Shown piece by piece: positions 16,032 to 23,841 of a DNA stretch of 47,544 bases. This DNA is from CAYRFE01 sp964423645 [NCBI: uncultured bacterium] (GTDB lineage: Bacteria; Macinerneyibacteriota; Macinerneyibacteria; Macinerneyibacteriales): positions 10,473-58,016 of the forward strand of contig CAYRFE010000023.1 of assembly GCA_964423645.1 (NCBI GenBank), given 5' to 3'. A program made the translations under genes and the position numbers. Within the stretch, counting starts at the first letter, position 1. Every line of letters begins with the position of its first letter. The notes under the pieces are model-generated. The model had not been told where the DNA came from and did not search any database. It saw nothing but the letters and a program-made list of their open reading frames with translations.

Positions 16032-16325
16032 TTAATTTCTTTCCGTTTTTTCAATCAATGCTTTCAATACAATAGATTTTAAAAGATCAAGATTGTTTTT
16101 TATTTCTCTAATTTCTTGTTCAAGCCGGTGAATATCGGGGTTTTCTGTGCTCGAATCATGAATATCACAGGCCTCATATTTTTTTATCCATTTTGAAAGC
16201 GTTCCGCATGAAATCCCAAGGATTTTTGCTGTTTCTCGCATTTTTTGGTGATTATCTTTATACAATTTGATCGCATTTTTTCGAAAGCTCATATCAAATC
16301 CGTTACGATGTGATGCAGGTGTCAT
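16032..16325 (-). CDS. IS3 OrfA-like helix-turn-helix protein without OrfB
   Basis: The 97-residue protein has a transposase_8/HTH_28-type helix-turn-helix (AIKLYKDNHQKMRETAKILGISCGTLSKWIKKYE). A C-terminal leucine-zipper-like helix follows (RLEQEIREIKNNLDLLKS), as in the OrfA subunit of IS3-family transposases. No OrfB integrase frame or terminal repeats lie nearby. It is therefore either a remnant of an insertion or a domesticated DNA-binding protein. GGAGG 9 bases before the ATG at 16325 shows intact translation signals; a longer frame to 16409 lacks them. It is co-directional with the kinase-regulator-zinc-protein operon, 80 bases after it. Confidence 0.75.
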   Translation of the reverse strand: MTPASHRNGFDMSFRKNAIKLYKDNHQKMRETAKILGISCGTLSKWIKKYEACDIHDSSTENPDIHRLEQEIREIKNNLDLLKSIVLKALIEKTERN

Positions 16326-16405
16326 GGTATACAACCTCCAAACGAGATATTTATTCTGAGTATACGATGCAATTGTGGAGAAATTATGGAGTATGAAAAA
16401 ATGAT

Positions 16406-16798
16406 TCAATCATCAAGTAATCGTTCATGCATATTCGGGCAGCATCCTTCGGCGCAGTCGTAAAACCCTTCGTCATCAATTATGGTACTGACATGGTAGT
16501 GTTCCTGACAATAACATGCATCACACTGCGGGCAATAAGCATCAATGCCAAAATCGAGAAGACGTTTTTTTATGAGAAACCTGTGTAATCCGGCGGCATC
16601 ATTTTTATCAAGAAATCGGTAGATGATTGGTGCATACTTGATATCGACAGCTTTATTGTGCGTAATCCCTTTAAAAATCACGCATAATTTTTTTAGATAG
16701 AACGGAGTGTTATTTTCAATTATGCATGCAGGTTTATTACAAATGTCGCAACGAAATTCAAAGTGATTTACGTCAACCTTTGTGATGGACACACTCAT
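16406..16798 (-). CDS. Cysteine-rich putative zinc-binding protein
   Basis: I do not recognise this 130-residue soluble protein. Metal-ligand-like residues occur in two groups: C17 and C20 near the N-terminus, and C89, C92, C95, C97, H100, H102, C115, C119, C120 and H124 in the C-terminal 45 residues. The pattern (CPQCDACYCQEH) suggests two zinc sites. The ATG overlaps the stop of the NtrC-type regulator gene (ATGA), so it is translationally coupled and probably works in that pathway, for example as a redox or metal sensor. This role is inferred from context only. Confidence 0.75.
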   Translation of the reverse strand: MSVSITKVDVNHFEFRCDICNKPACIIENNTPFYLKKLCVIFKGITHNKAVDIKYAPIIYRFLDKNDAAGLHRFLIKKRLLDFGIDAYCPQCDACYCQEHYHVSTIIDDEGFYDCAEGCCPNMHERLLDD

Positions 16799-18174
16799 AG
16801 GTGTGTTTCATCGATGCTTATGCCATATTTAGCGATTTTTTCATACAGTGTTTTTCTCGTCACACCGAGATTACGTGCAGCAAGGGCCTTATTGCCACCT
16901 GACTTTTGTATCTCATGCATGATTGTCGCTCGTTCAGCTTCTTCAAGAGGAGTATAGCCTTTAAAACCTTCCGATAGAACGGTGATAATCGATGATTGTT
17001 CGGTGGCTTTCGTTTCGGGCAAGGCGGTTTTGACCAACTCATAAAATGCATAGGGTAAATGCTCTTTTCTGATAAATCGATCTCGAGTAAGAATGACACA
17101 GGATTCAACCAGGTTTCGTAGTTCGCGAATATTACCATCCCACGAATATACTGAGAATAAAGACAATACTTCTTGAGAAAATCCTTCAATGTGTTTACTG
17201 TATTGCGTATTAAATTGTGCCAGAAAATGTTGCGCCAAAACACTGATATCTTCTTTGCGTTCCCGAAGAGGAGGGATATGGACATTTATGACATTCAAAC
17301 GGTAGTACAGATCATCACGGAACTGTTTCGCTTTGATCATTGCACGGAGGTTTTGATTGGTCGCTGCAATTATTCGTACATCCACTTGAATTGGTACATT
17401 ACTGCCGACCCGCTCGATTTCTTTTTCTTGTAATACTCGCAAAAGTTTCGCTTGCAGAGGTAATGACATTTCACCGATCTCGTCAAGAAATATTGTACCG
17501 CCATGAGCGAATTCAAATTTTCCGATTTTGTTTTTTGCTGCTCCCGTAAAGGCTCCTTTTTCGTAGCCGAATAGTTCCGATTCCAGCAAACTTTCAGGAA
17601 GTGCGGCACAATTGATCTTAACTACCGGATTTGTGACACGTGTACTGAGCTCATGAATTGCGGTCGCTACCAATTCTTTGCCTGTTCCTGTCTCGCCGGT
17701 AATAAGGACTGTTGCGTGAGTTGGGGCAATTTGTCGAATCATTTCAAATAGAGCATGCATAGACGGGGATGCACTGATGAACCCTTTCGTTAACTCTTCA
17801 TACGGTTTTTTTGAATCACCGGAAGCGGTAAGTTTTGCGATCGATTCACGCAATTCTTTAAAACGAACAGGCTTTTGTAAATAATCAGATGCACCGGCAC
17901 GAAATGCAGTACGTGCAGTATCAAGGTCGGTATCGGCCGAAAGAATAATAATCGATGCAAGCGGGAGAGTTGCTTTTACCGTACGTATCTCAGCTGTTAT
18001 ATCAGTAGCCCGTACGGCATCTATTATGACAATTTCATACGTTTTTTTTAAAACCGATCTGAGACCGTCAAGCGTATGGGGAATTATATCCACTGCAAAA
18101 CCTTCGGTAATAAGTAACTCTTTAAGCGGCAGCGCAGTATCGTTTGAGGAGTCGACGATAAGAATGCCGATCAT
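16795..18174 (-). CDS. NtrC-family sigma54-dependent response regulator
   Basis: The 459-residue protein has a receiver domain (1-115; phospho-acceptor D52, conserved S79 and K101) and a sigma54-activator AAA+ domain. The latter carries Walker A GETGTGKE (159-166), the sigma54-contacting GAFTGA (206-211) and Walker B GGTIFLDEIGEM. The C-terminal Fis-type helix-turn-helix is GGNKALAARNLGVTRKTLYEKI. It should activate sigma54 promoters when phosphorylated. The acidic pair that binds Mg2+ is D8 followed by S9 rather than two acids, so phosphorylation may be altered. It overlaps the kinase gene by 4 bases, marking a cognate pair. Confidence 0.93.
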   Translation of the reverse strand: MIGILIVDSSNDTALPLKELLITEGFAVDIIPHTLDGLRSVLKKTYEIVIIDAVRATDITAEIRTVKATLPLASIIILSADTDLDTARTAFRAGASDYLQKPVRFKELRESIAKLTASGDSKKPYEELTKGFISASPSMHALFEMIRQIAPTHATVLITGETGTGKELVATAIHELSTRVTNPVVKINCAALPESLLESELFGYEKGAFTGAAKNKIGKFEFAHGGTIFLDEIGEMSLPLQAKLLRVLQEKEIERVGSNVPIQVDVRIIAATNQNLRAMIKAKQFRDDLYYRLNVINVHIPPLRERKEDISVLAQHFLAQFNTQYSKHIEGFSQEVLSLFSVYSWDGNIRELRNLVESCVILTRDRFIRKEHLPYAFYELVKTALPETKATEQSSIITVLSEGFKGYTPLEEAERATIMHEIQKSGGNKALAARNLGVTRKTLYEKIAKYGISIDETHL

Positions 18175-19286
18175 GTGATATCTCCGTCGGCTCCCGGTAA
18201 TGATCGCTGTGAGGAAGTTCTGAGCGGTAATGCTATTCGAACGCTGGTGCCGGCATCCGGCTTGCTTGAAATATCGATTTTTCCGAGATGATTATAAACA
18301 ATTTGGGAAACGACAGAAAGTCCCAAGCCTGCAGAGCCCGGTTTTGTCGTAAAATAGGGTTGGAAAAGGCGGGGGATATTTTCGGGTGTTATTCCGCACC
18401 CGGTATCAGTGACGGTAGTGATAACATAGTTGTCTTCGACGGTCGTCTCGATATGAACGATACCGCCATTTGTATATGACTCAACTGCATTTCGAATGAT
18501 ATGCATGAATAATTCTTGCAACAATGATTCATCTCCCAAAAGAAGCGGTATGTTCTCTGCACGATATTCAACAGAAACCTTTTTATTTTTAATATCATAA
18601 AAAAGGATTTGCACCGATTTTTCGATCACCGTCGGTATTGACAGGGACGTGAAGCGAAAAGGTAATTTGCGAAACGAATGGACAAAAGTATCTAATGTGG
18701 AAGTGATTTTGTCAAGTTGCGATTGCAGCGCGTCAATGGCACGTTGTGATCCCGGCAATGATTTACGTTGCAGCAATTCAATATCCAGCGACATCGCGTG
18801 CAAGGGGGTTTTGATCTCATGATTCAACACCGTGACAATATGATTGAGTGCGTTGTAATGCTCATGTTGTGAAAAAAAATGTTTATAGAAGATGGTTTTA
18901 TCGGCTATGTAGAAGACAACGATTTTTTTTTCAATGTAGGGAGAGACCGTTATTTGCAATTCTTTTTTATAAAAAGACACTGTTTTGCTTATGGTAAAAT
19001 GATACCCCAACACTGCCTCGGTAAATATGCCGGTTTCTTGTTGGGGATCGATCTGCAGAATGTTCTTCACGTCCTCATGTATATGAAGAAGCGAGATCGC
19101 TTTGATATTTGCATACATTATTTTGCCGTTGTCTTGAGCCATAAGAAGTCCTTCGTCAATGTTTTCGAGCATTGACTCGGTCATTTCTCGTTCTGATAAA
19201 AGTTTGTTGATTATTTTTGCCGCATTTTCCGAAGAAACGAAGTCTCCCTGACGATTAATAAAATCTGAAAAATTATTATGACCCAT
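18171..19286 (-). CDS. Cytoplasmic PAS-containing histidine kinase
   Basis: The 371-residue kinase lacks membrane helices. A PAS-like domain (about residues 36-130) precedes the HisKA domain with phospho-acceptor H156 in VLNHEIKTPLHAM. The ATPase domain has the N box at N266, the G1 box DTGCGI (294-299), LFQPYFTTK and the G2 box GSAGLGL. It presumably phosphorylates the overlapping NtrC-type regulator in response to an internal signal sensed by the PAS domain. The ATG at 19286 has no ribosome binding site, but a consensus promoter ends five bases before it, which predicts a leaderless transcript. Confidence 0.92.
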   Translation of the reverse strand: MGHNNFSDFINRQGDFVSSENAAKIINKLLSEREMTESMLENIDEGLLMAQDNGKIMYANIKAISLLHIHEDVKNILQIDPQQETGIFTEAVLGYHFTISKTVSFYKKELQITVSPYIEKKIVVFYIADKTIFYKHFFSQHEHYNALNHIVTVLNHEIKTPLHAMSLDIELLQRKSLPGSQRAIDALQSQLDKITSTLDTFVHSFRKLPFRFTSLSIPTVIEKSVQILFYDIKNKKVSVEYRAENIPLLLGDESLLQELFMHIIRNAVESYTNGGIVHIETTVEDNYVITTVTDTGCGITPENIPRLFQPYFTTKPGSAGLGLSVVSQIVYNHLGKIDISSKPDAGTSVRIALPLRTSSQRSLPGADGDIT

Positions 19287-19291
19287 GACGT

Positions 19292-19321
19292 ATTATACTC
19301 AAAAAACAGGAGGGTTGTCAA
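19292..19321 (-). promoter_or_regulatory. Consensus sigma70 promoter abutting the kinase start codon
   Basis: On the minus strand, TTGACA (19321-19316), an 18-base spacer and TATAAT (19297-19292) are followed by ACGTC and ATG. Both hexamers are perfect, and the predicted start is the A of the ATG. Confidence 0.75.
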
Positions 19322-19386
19322 CAGCGTATATGGTGCAAAATTTTTTCGAATAACGAAATAAATGCGTGCTTCATGGCAATTTCACC

Positions 19387-19415
19387 TTGCGTTTTTACGT
19401 GTTTTGAGCTAAAAT
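19387..19415 (+). promoter_or_regulatory. Sigma70-type promoter for yggS-yggT-divIVA-punA
   Basis: TTGCGT (19387-19392), a 17-base spacer and TAAAAT (19410-19415) precede the AAAGGTGG ribosome binding site of yggS. Confidence 0.55.
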
Positions 19416-19443
19416 TACATGTCGCATGAAAAAGGTGGTATCA

Positions 19444-20142
19444 ATGAGCTGTATTTCTGACAATATTGAATATATTCGTGAAGAGGTCGCGCTATTGTGT
19501 GCCCGTAATCGTATAAAAAATAGTGTGAAGCTTTGCGCGGCCACAAAGATGCGAACAGTTGAAGAGATCAATGCGGCGGTGAAGGCCGGTGTTGATTGTA
19601 TAGGAGAAAATAAAGTTCAGGAAGCGCGTGATAAATATCCGTATGTGACAGAAAGCGTTCAGAAACATTTTATCGGTCATTTACAGACGAATAAGGTGAA
19701 ATATTGTCCGGTATTATTCGATTGTATACAATCAGTTGACAGTATTGCGATTCTTGAAGCTTTGGAAAAAAGTGCCGAAGCAAATCAAAAAAGGATGACA
19801 TACATGATAGAGGTCAATATTTCGGGAGAGGAAAGCAAGTTCGGGGTGAGTCCGCAACGACTTGAGCCTTTCTTTGAACATGCCTCGACGCTGCGATATA
19901 TGAAACTGATCGGATTCATGACCATGTTGCCTCTCAGTGACGATGTACAGCAATTGCGACGTCATGCAGATATGATGTATACACTATTTGAGCACAGTAA
20001 GCGTTTTAATAATACGATGATCGAGATCAGTGAATTATCCATGGGGATGTCACAGGATTATGCAATGTGTATTGAGGCCGGCAGTACGATGGTTCGGATC
20101 GGTACAAAGATTTTCGGAGAAAGGCAGGCGATGCATTCATGA
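19444..20142 (+). CDS. yggS: YggS family PLP-binding homeostasis protein
   Basis: The 232-residue protein is a YggS/PROSC-type single-domain alanine-racemase-fold protein. It binds pyridoxal phosphate and maintains PLP and amino-acid homeostasis. K35 in AATKMRT is the PLP lysine. Further family motifs are GENKVQEARDKYP, HFIGHLQTNKVK, VNISGEESKFGV, ELSMGMSQDYAMCIEAGSTMVRIG and IFG. The usual residue after the lysine is T, here M. I chose the ATG at 19444 because AAAGGTGG is well placed before it; an ATG at 19426 would put that site inside the gene. It overlaps the yggT-like gene (ATGA). Confidence 0.94.
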   Translation: MSCISDNIEYIREEVALLCARNRIKNSVKLCAATKMRTVEEINAAVKAGVDCIGENKVQEARDKYPYVTESVQKHFIGHLQTNKVKYCPVLFDCIQSVDSIAILEALEKSAEANQKRMTYMIEVNISGEESKFGVSPQRLEPFFEHASTLRYMKLIGFMTMLPLSDDVQQLRRHADMMYTLFEHSKRFNNTMIEISELSMGMSQDYAMCIEAGSTMVRIGTKIFGERQAMHS

Positions 20143-20987
20143 GAGACATGCATATACTTACCATTATATATAAATTTACACTGATCATAGCTCTTGTGAA
20201 CACATATATAATGTTGTTAGTGATTCGATTTTTTGTGCCGTTACGCAAACAAATGATGTTTAATCGTATTTATCGGTTGTTGTATATGGCGACGGAAGGT
20301 GTCATGCGTTTGTTCGGTAAAAAGAGATTGAACCGGCGATGCGATAGTCGTGCATTCGCGGCGGGTTTTGTGCTGGTTTTGTTGTATTCGGTTTTTTGGG
20401 CATGGGTCAATATTCATCAGTCTTATGCTGAGGGACTTGTCTACATGCTTGCGTCATTTGTAACATATTCGTATTATTTCATGTTATTTGTTTTTATCGG
20501 TGACTTTATTGCTGCATTCAATCCGCAACATGCATATGGGGAGTTTGCCCGAGTCGTACATTTGATGTCTGATACTGCAATGGGTTTTTGGAAAAAATTA
20601 TTATCTTTCTCTAATCGTAATTATGCGCCACTGTGGGGCATTCTCATTATTATTCTTCTTAATGGGATCGCGATGACGTTTTTAAGTTCACTTTTGGGTA
20701 ATGCAGTTGCGTTTGGTGATAATCTTCGTATCGGGATAAAGTCTGCATTGTTCTTTTTTTCCGGTCTGTGGGTATTGTTTGTGATTGTCCGCCAAATTTT
20801 GTCCTGGAGTGGCGTTTCGGAAGAGTTTTTTATACTTAAGAACACTATTCTTTTTACTGAACCGTTGTTTATACCGATCAGAAAGGCATTTCCGCCCTAT
20901 AAGGTCGGCTTTGATCTGTCTCCGCTTGTTATTGTGTGTGCGTTAGCAATGGTATTCTTGACGACACTTTTCTTTTTATGGGGGTAA
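20139..20987 (+). CDS. YggT family membrane protein
   Basis: The 282-residue integral membrane protein has about six hydrophobic segments. It carries a clear YggT motif near the C-terminus (TEPLFIPIRKAFPPYKVGFDLSPLVI) and a weaker related N-terminal one (IRFFVPLRKQMMFNRIYRLLY), giving the duplicated YggT arrangement. YggT proteins sit beside yggS and division genes in many bacteria and have been linked to membrane or division-site organisation. The ATG overlaps the yggS stop by 4 bases, and divIVA starts one base after its stop, so the three genes are tightly coupled. Confidence 0.85.
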   Translation: MRDMHILTIIYKFTLIIALVNTYIMLLVIRFFVPLRKQMMFNRIYRLLYMATEGVMRLFGKKRLNRRCDSRAFAAGFVLVLLYSVFWAWVNIHQSYAEGLVYMLASFVTYSYYFMLFVFIGDFIAAFNPQHAYGEFARVVHLMSDTAMGFWKKLLSFSNRNYAPLWGILIIILLNGIAMTFLSSLLGNAVAFGDNLRIGIKSALFFFSGLWVLFVIVRQILSWSGVSEEFFILKNTILFTEPLFIPIRKAFPPYKVGFDLSPLVIVCALAMVFLTTLFFLWG

Positions 20988-20988
20988 T

Positions 20989-21651
20989 ATGCAAATCACC
21001 GCACGCGATATAAAGGAAATGGGTTTTTCCAAGAAATTCAACGGGTATGAAATTGATGAAGTGCGTAATTTTTTGGAAATGGTCGCGGTCGAATATGAAA
21101 AACTTGTTCTTGAAAATACCGAATTGAAAGAAGCGACTAAAAAAGCTGAACGAGAAATAGAAATGTTTCGTCAAAAAGATGAAAATTTAAATAAAATATT
21201 ACTTACTGCGCAATCATTTGCCGAGAATGAGCGTAAACGTATTCAGCAGGAATCAGAACTTCGTATCAAAGAGACTGAACTGACCATACGAACAATGATC
21301 GAAGAATCAGCACGTCAGAAAGCACGTCTCGAGTCTGAAGTGCAAGCATTGATACTGAAACGCAATGATTTTATACGACGTTATTTTTCTCTGATGGAAG
21401 ATCAAAAACGGTTTTTTTCAGAATTACAATCGGCAGATGCGGTTTATATGCAACAAAATGAAACGAGGACCGCGGAGAATCAGTCGGTGACCACCATACC
21501 TGTGACTTCTTCACCCTCCGCAACGAAAGATTCGATACCTGTATCTCCAACCATACCGGATGATACCGATATAGACAGGATCGTGGAAGAAAAAATTGTT
21601 GAAGAGAGAAAAGATATTTTTCAAAAAAAGGATGAAAATGGATCATTTTGA
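20989..21651 (+). CDS. divIVA: DivIVA-like cell-division/pole protein
   Basis: The 220-residue protein opens with the DivIVA membrane-binding domain (ITARDIKEMGFSKKFNGYEIDEVRNFLEMV). A long heptad-type coiled coil follows (about 33-150, rich in E, K and R), then a Thr/Ser/Pro-rich linker (about 160-195) and a short acidic-basic tail. DivIVA proteins self-assemble at negatively curved membrane and recruit division or growth partners. Position after yggS-yggT is the common order for this family. The 3' end overlaps the start of the purine phosphorylase gene by 14 bases. Confidence 0.88.
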   Translation: MQITARDIKEMGFSKKFNGYEIDEVRNFLEMVAVEYEKLVLENTELKEATKKAEREIEMFRQKDENLNKILLTAQSFAENERKRIQQESELRIKETELTIRTMIEESARQKARLESEVQALILKRNDFIRRYFSLMEDQKRFFSELQSADAVYMQQNETRTAENQSVTTIPVTSSPSATKDSIPVSPTIPDDTDIDRIVEEKIVEERKDIFQKKDENGSF

Positions 21652-22474
21652 GCGTTGTCGTAATTCTGCTGATTTTATACGCTCGCAGGGCATTGATCAT
21701 GTAGATGTATGCGTTATTCTCGGTACAGGGTTAAGCGGTGTGGCAGATATGTTTTCGGCGTTTAAAACTATTGCCTATAAAGATATTCCGGATTTTCCGC
21801 AGTCAACTGTGGGGTCACATAAGGGAATGATGATGTTTGCGCGAATGGGGACTCTGGTAATCCTTTTTCTTCAAGGGCGTTTTCACATGTATGAAGGTTA
21901 TTCTGTTCAAGATGTCGTCATTCCGGTGCGTACTGCGCGCTTACTGGGGGCTACTACTTTTTTTGTAACAAATGCTGCGGGTGGTGTCGGCGATCATTTA
22001 CGAGTGGGCGATATCATGCTTATCAATGATCATATCAATTTTTCAGGAGATAATCCCCTTATCGGGAGAAATATTGATGAATTGGGCGAACGTTTCCCGG
22101 TAATGAATGATGTTTATGACGCAGCGTCTCGATTTATTGTTCATTCGATTGCTCAAAAACACTCCGTGTCTTTAAAGGACGGTGTGTATGTATGGTTTAA
22201 GGGACCTTCGCTTGAAACGCCTGCAGAATATCGTCTCATTAAGGCGATAGGTGGTGATGCGGTGGGTATGTCCACTGTTCCCGAGGTCATTGCTGCAAAA
22301 CATGCAGGGATGAGAATAATTGGTTTTTCGATAATAACAAACATATTTAAAGCAGATAATGTGACTGAAAATAAAGCGGAATTTGATACCGTTGTCGACG
22401 TGGCAAGTAACGCGGGGAAAAAACTTGGTTTTTTAATTACGGAATGTATTAAAAACCTTGACACGGGAGTGTAA
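21638..22474 (+). CDS. punA: Purine nucleoside phosphorylase (trimeric, Ino/Guo type)
   Basis: The enzyme cleaves inosine or guanosine with phosphate to base and ribose-1-phosphate for purine salvage. The 278-residue protein matches the trimeric PNP family. Phosphate- and substrate-binding motifs are VILGTGLSGVAD, GSHKG, QGRFHMYEGYS, TNAAGG, GPSLETPAEYR, GMSTVPEV and the base-recognising SIITN. The ATG at 21638 is chosen because AAAGG lies upstream. A frame opening earlier, inside divIVA, lacks signals. A promoter for the next gene is embedded in its last codons (22458-22486), so the operon probably ends here. Confidence 0.93.
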   Translation: MDHFERCRNSADFIRSQGIDHVDVCVILGTGLSGVADMFSAFKTIAYKDIPDFPQSTVGSHKGMMMFARMGTLVILFLQGRFHMYEGYSVQDVVIPVRTARLLGATTFFVTNAAGGVGDHLRVGDIMLINDHINFSGDNPLIGRNIDELGERFPVMNDVYDAASRFIVHSIAQKHSVSLKDGVYVWFKGPSLETPAEYRLIKAIGGDAVGMSTVPEVIAAKHAGMRIIGFSIITNIFKADNVTENKAEFDTVVDVASNAGKKLGFLITECIKNLDTGV

Positions 22475-22486
22475 AATAAATAGTAT
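22458..22486 (+). promoter_or_regulatory. Sigma70-type promoter for the 22.5-kb gene run
   Basis: TTGACA (22458-22463), a 17-base spacer and TAGTAT (22481-22486) overlap the 3' end of punA. They precede the AAAGGAGGG ribosome binding site of the next gene. Confidence 0.65.
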
Positions 22487-22510
22487 TGCTAACCAAAGGA
22501 GGGCATACGC

Positions 22511-22876
22511 ATGAAAAAGGTATTTGTTATCATGCTTATTGTGACTATGAGCGTCGCGATGGTATATGCACTGAAAATTGTACCACGACCGAATCCATGG
22601 AATTATGTGACCAGTACTGCAACGAACATGACATTTCCGCTTGTGTCGGGAGCTACAGAGGCACATTTAAAAATATTTACCTTAAATGGGGATCTTGTTT
22701 TTAAAAAAACCGCATCATCATCAGAGCTTACGACGGGGATAGTGTGGGACGGAAAAAATAATTCCGGATTTTTGGTGGCCACGGGAGTGTATTTTTATTC
22801 AGTCGAAATAACCTATACTGCATCAACCGGCGCAACTACAGAAACTGCTTCCGGCAAGTTGCTTTTTATACGGTAA
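22511..22876 (+). CDS. Exported single FlgD-type Ig-like domain protein
   Basis: The 121-residue protein is a signal peptide (about residues 1-20) followed by one FlgD_ig-like beta-sandwich. Family marks are LKIFTLNGDLVFKK, GIVWDGKNNSGFLVATGVYFYSVEI and the closing GKLLFIR. Such domains usually end large secreted proteins of FCB-group bacteria, where they serve as sorting or cap domains, or occur in flagellar hook-cap proteins. A free-standing copy is less common. It is followed 12 bases later by a PorV-like outer-membrane protein, so an envelope or secretion role for the pair is plausible but inferred. Confidence 0.82.
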   Translation: MKKVFVIMLIVTMSVAMVYALKIVPRPNPWNYVTSTATNMTFPLVSGATEAHLKIFTLNGDLVFKKTASSSELTTGIVWDGKNNSGFLVATGVYFYSVEITYTASTGATTETASGKLLFIR

Positions 22877-22888
22877 GGAGGCAGTACA

Positions 22889-23818
22889 ATGAGAAGAATA
22901 TTTATAATTAGTCTCATCATTATGGTTTCCGTCCTTGTCGTGTTTGCCGGGGAAACATGGAATGGGAGAACCGGTGCTCAGATAATGAAAATGAATCCCG
23001 CGATTCGTAGTTTGGGTTTGGGCGGGGGGTACATTTCCGGTATAGGCGGTGTAGAATCTCTTACATTAAATCCGGCCGGTTTAACTCATGTCGAACGTCG
23101 TATGGCAGCAGTTGGCGATACTGAGTTGGTAGAGGGAATACGTATCCTTTATGGCGGGTATGCTCAGAAATATGGAATATTTTATTTCGGTGCTGAAATA
23201 AAGGCGCTCTATGATACCTTTGATATTGTTGACGAACTCGGTGCGGCGGCCGGATCCTTGAGCGTGTATTCGTTAGCACCATCATTCGGTGTCGGTATGA
23301 AGGTCAGCCCTACGTTTTCTTTTGGCGGATCTGCTACCGTATTACTCGAAGATTATGGCGATGTCACACAATTCATGTGGGCGCTTAACGGTGGGATTCA
23401 AATGAGTTTTTTTCACGATGTTATTCGTTTTGGCGGAGCAGTACGCAACGTTGCGCTTTCACAGTTGTCATACTACGACGGTTCAGAAATGCCTATGCCC
23501 ATGATGGGGAATGCCGGTCTTTCATATGTTTTTAAAGATGTAGAATTACGTGATAAGATTATAATCACAGCCGATATAGAAATCCCGTATGATCGCAGTT
23601 GGATCATAAGCGGCGGGGCTGAATATTCTCTTGCCGACTGGGTAAAACTGAGGGCGGCGTATCGTTTAAATGATGATTATGATATGATCGATAATATTTC
23701 CTTTGGTCTCGAATTAAAAGAAACAGTAAAAAAAGTAACCGGTGCCTTGCAGTATGCATATGTCGGATACGGTGATGTTATTGGAACTCATCGTGTCAGC
23801 TATGCGATGTATTGGTAA
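22889..23818 (+). CDS. PorV/UPF0164-like outer-membrane protein
   Basis: The 309-residue protein has a signal peptide (about 1-20). A FadL/PorV-type outer-membrane barrel follows: early helix-turn IMKMNPAIRSLGLGGGYISG, the diagnostic SLTLNPAGL motif, repeated amphipathic strands, and a final strand ending YAMYW with C-terminal aromatic. PorV is a type IX secretion shuttle component in Bacteroidetes, while UPF0164 relatives occur in spirochaetes with unknown role. No other T9SS gene is in the window, so secretion is only a possibility. An AAGGAGG site precedes the ATG. ileS starts 23 bases after the stop. Confidence 0.85.
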   Translation: MRRIFIISLIIMVSVLVVFAGETWNGRTGAQIMKMNPAIRSLGLGGGYISGIGGVESLTLNPAGLTHVERRMAAVGDTELVEGIRILYGGYAQKYGIFYFGAEIKALYDTFDIVDELGAAAGSLSVYSLAPSFGVGMKVSPTFSFGGSATVLLEDYGDVTQFMWALNGGIQMSFFHDVIRFGGAVRNVALSQLSYYDGSEMPMPMMGNAGLSYVFKDVELRDKIIITADIEIPYDRSWIISGGAEYSLADWVKLRAAYRLNDDYDMIDNISFGLELKETVKKVTGALQYAYVGYGDVIGTHRVSYAMYW

Positions 23819-23841
23819 CAAAAAGAAAGAGGTGCATCGCC

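Noticed and set aside
16032-16409. Complete IS3 insertion sequence
   Set aside because: Only an OrfA-like frame is present; there is no OrfB integrase frame and no terminal inverted repeat around it.
23812-23841. Earlier start of IleRS inside the PorV-like gene
   Set aside because: It would add MVTKRKRCIA, unlike known IleRS N-termini, and the GTG at 23842 has a good ribosome binding site.
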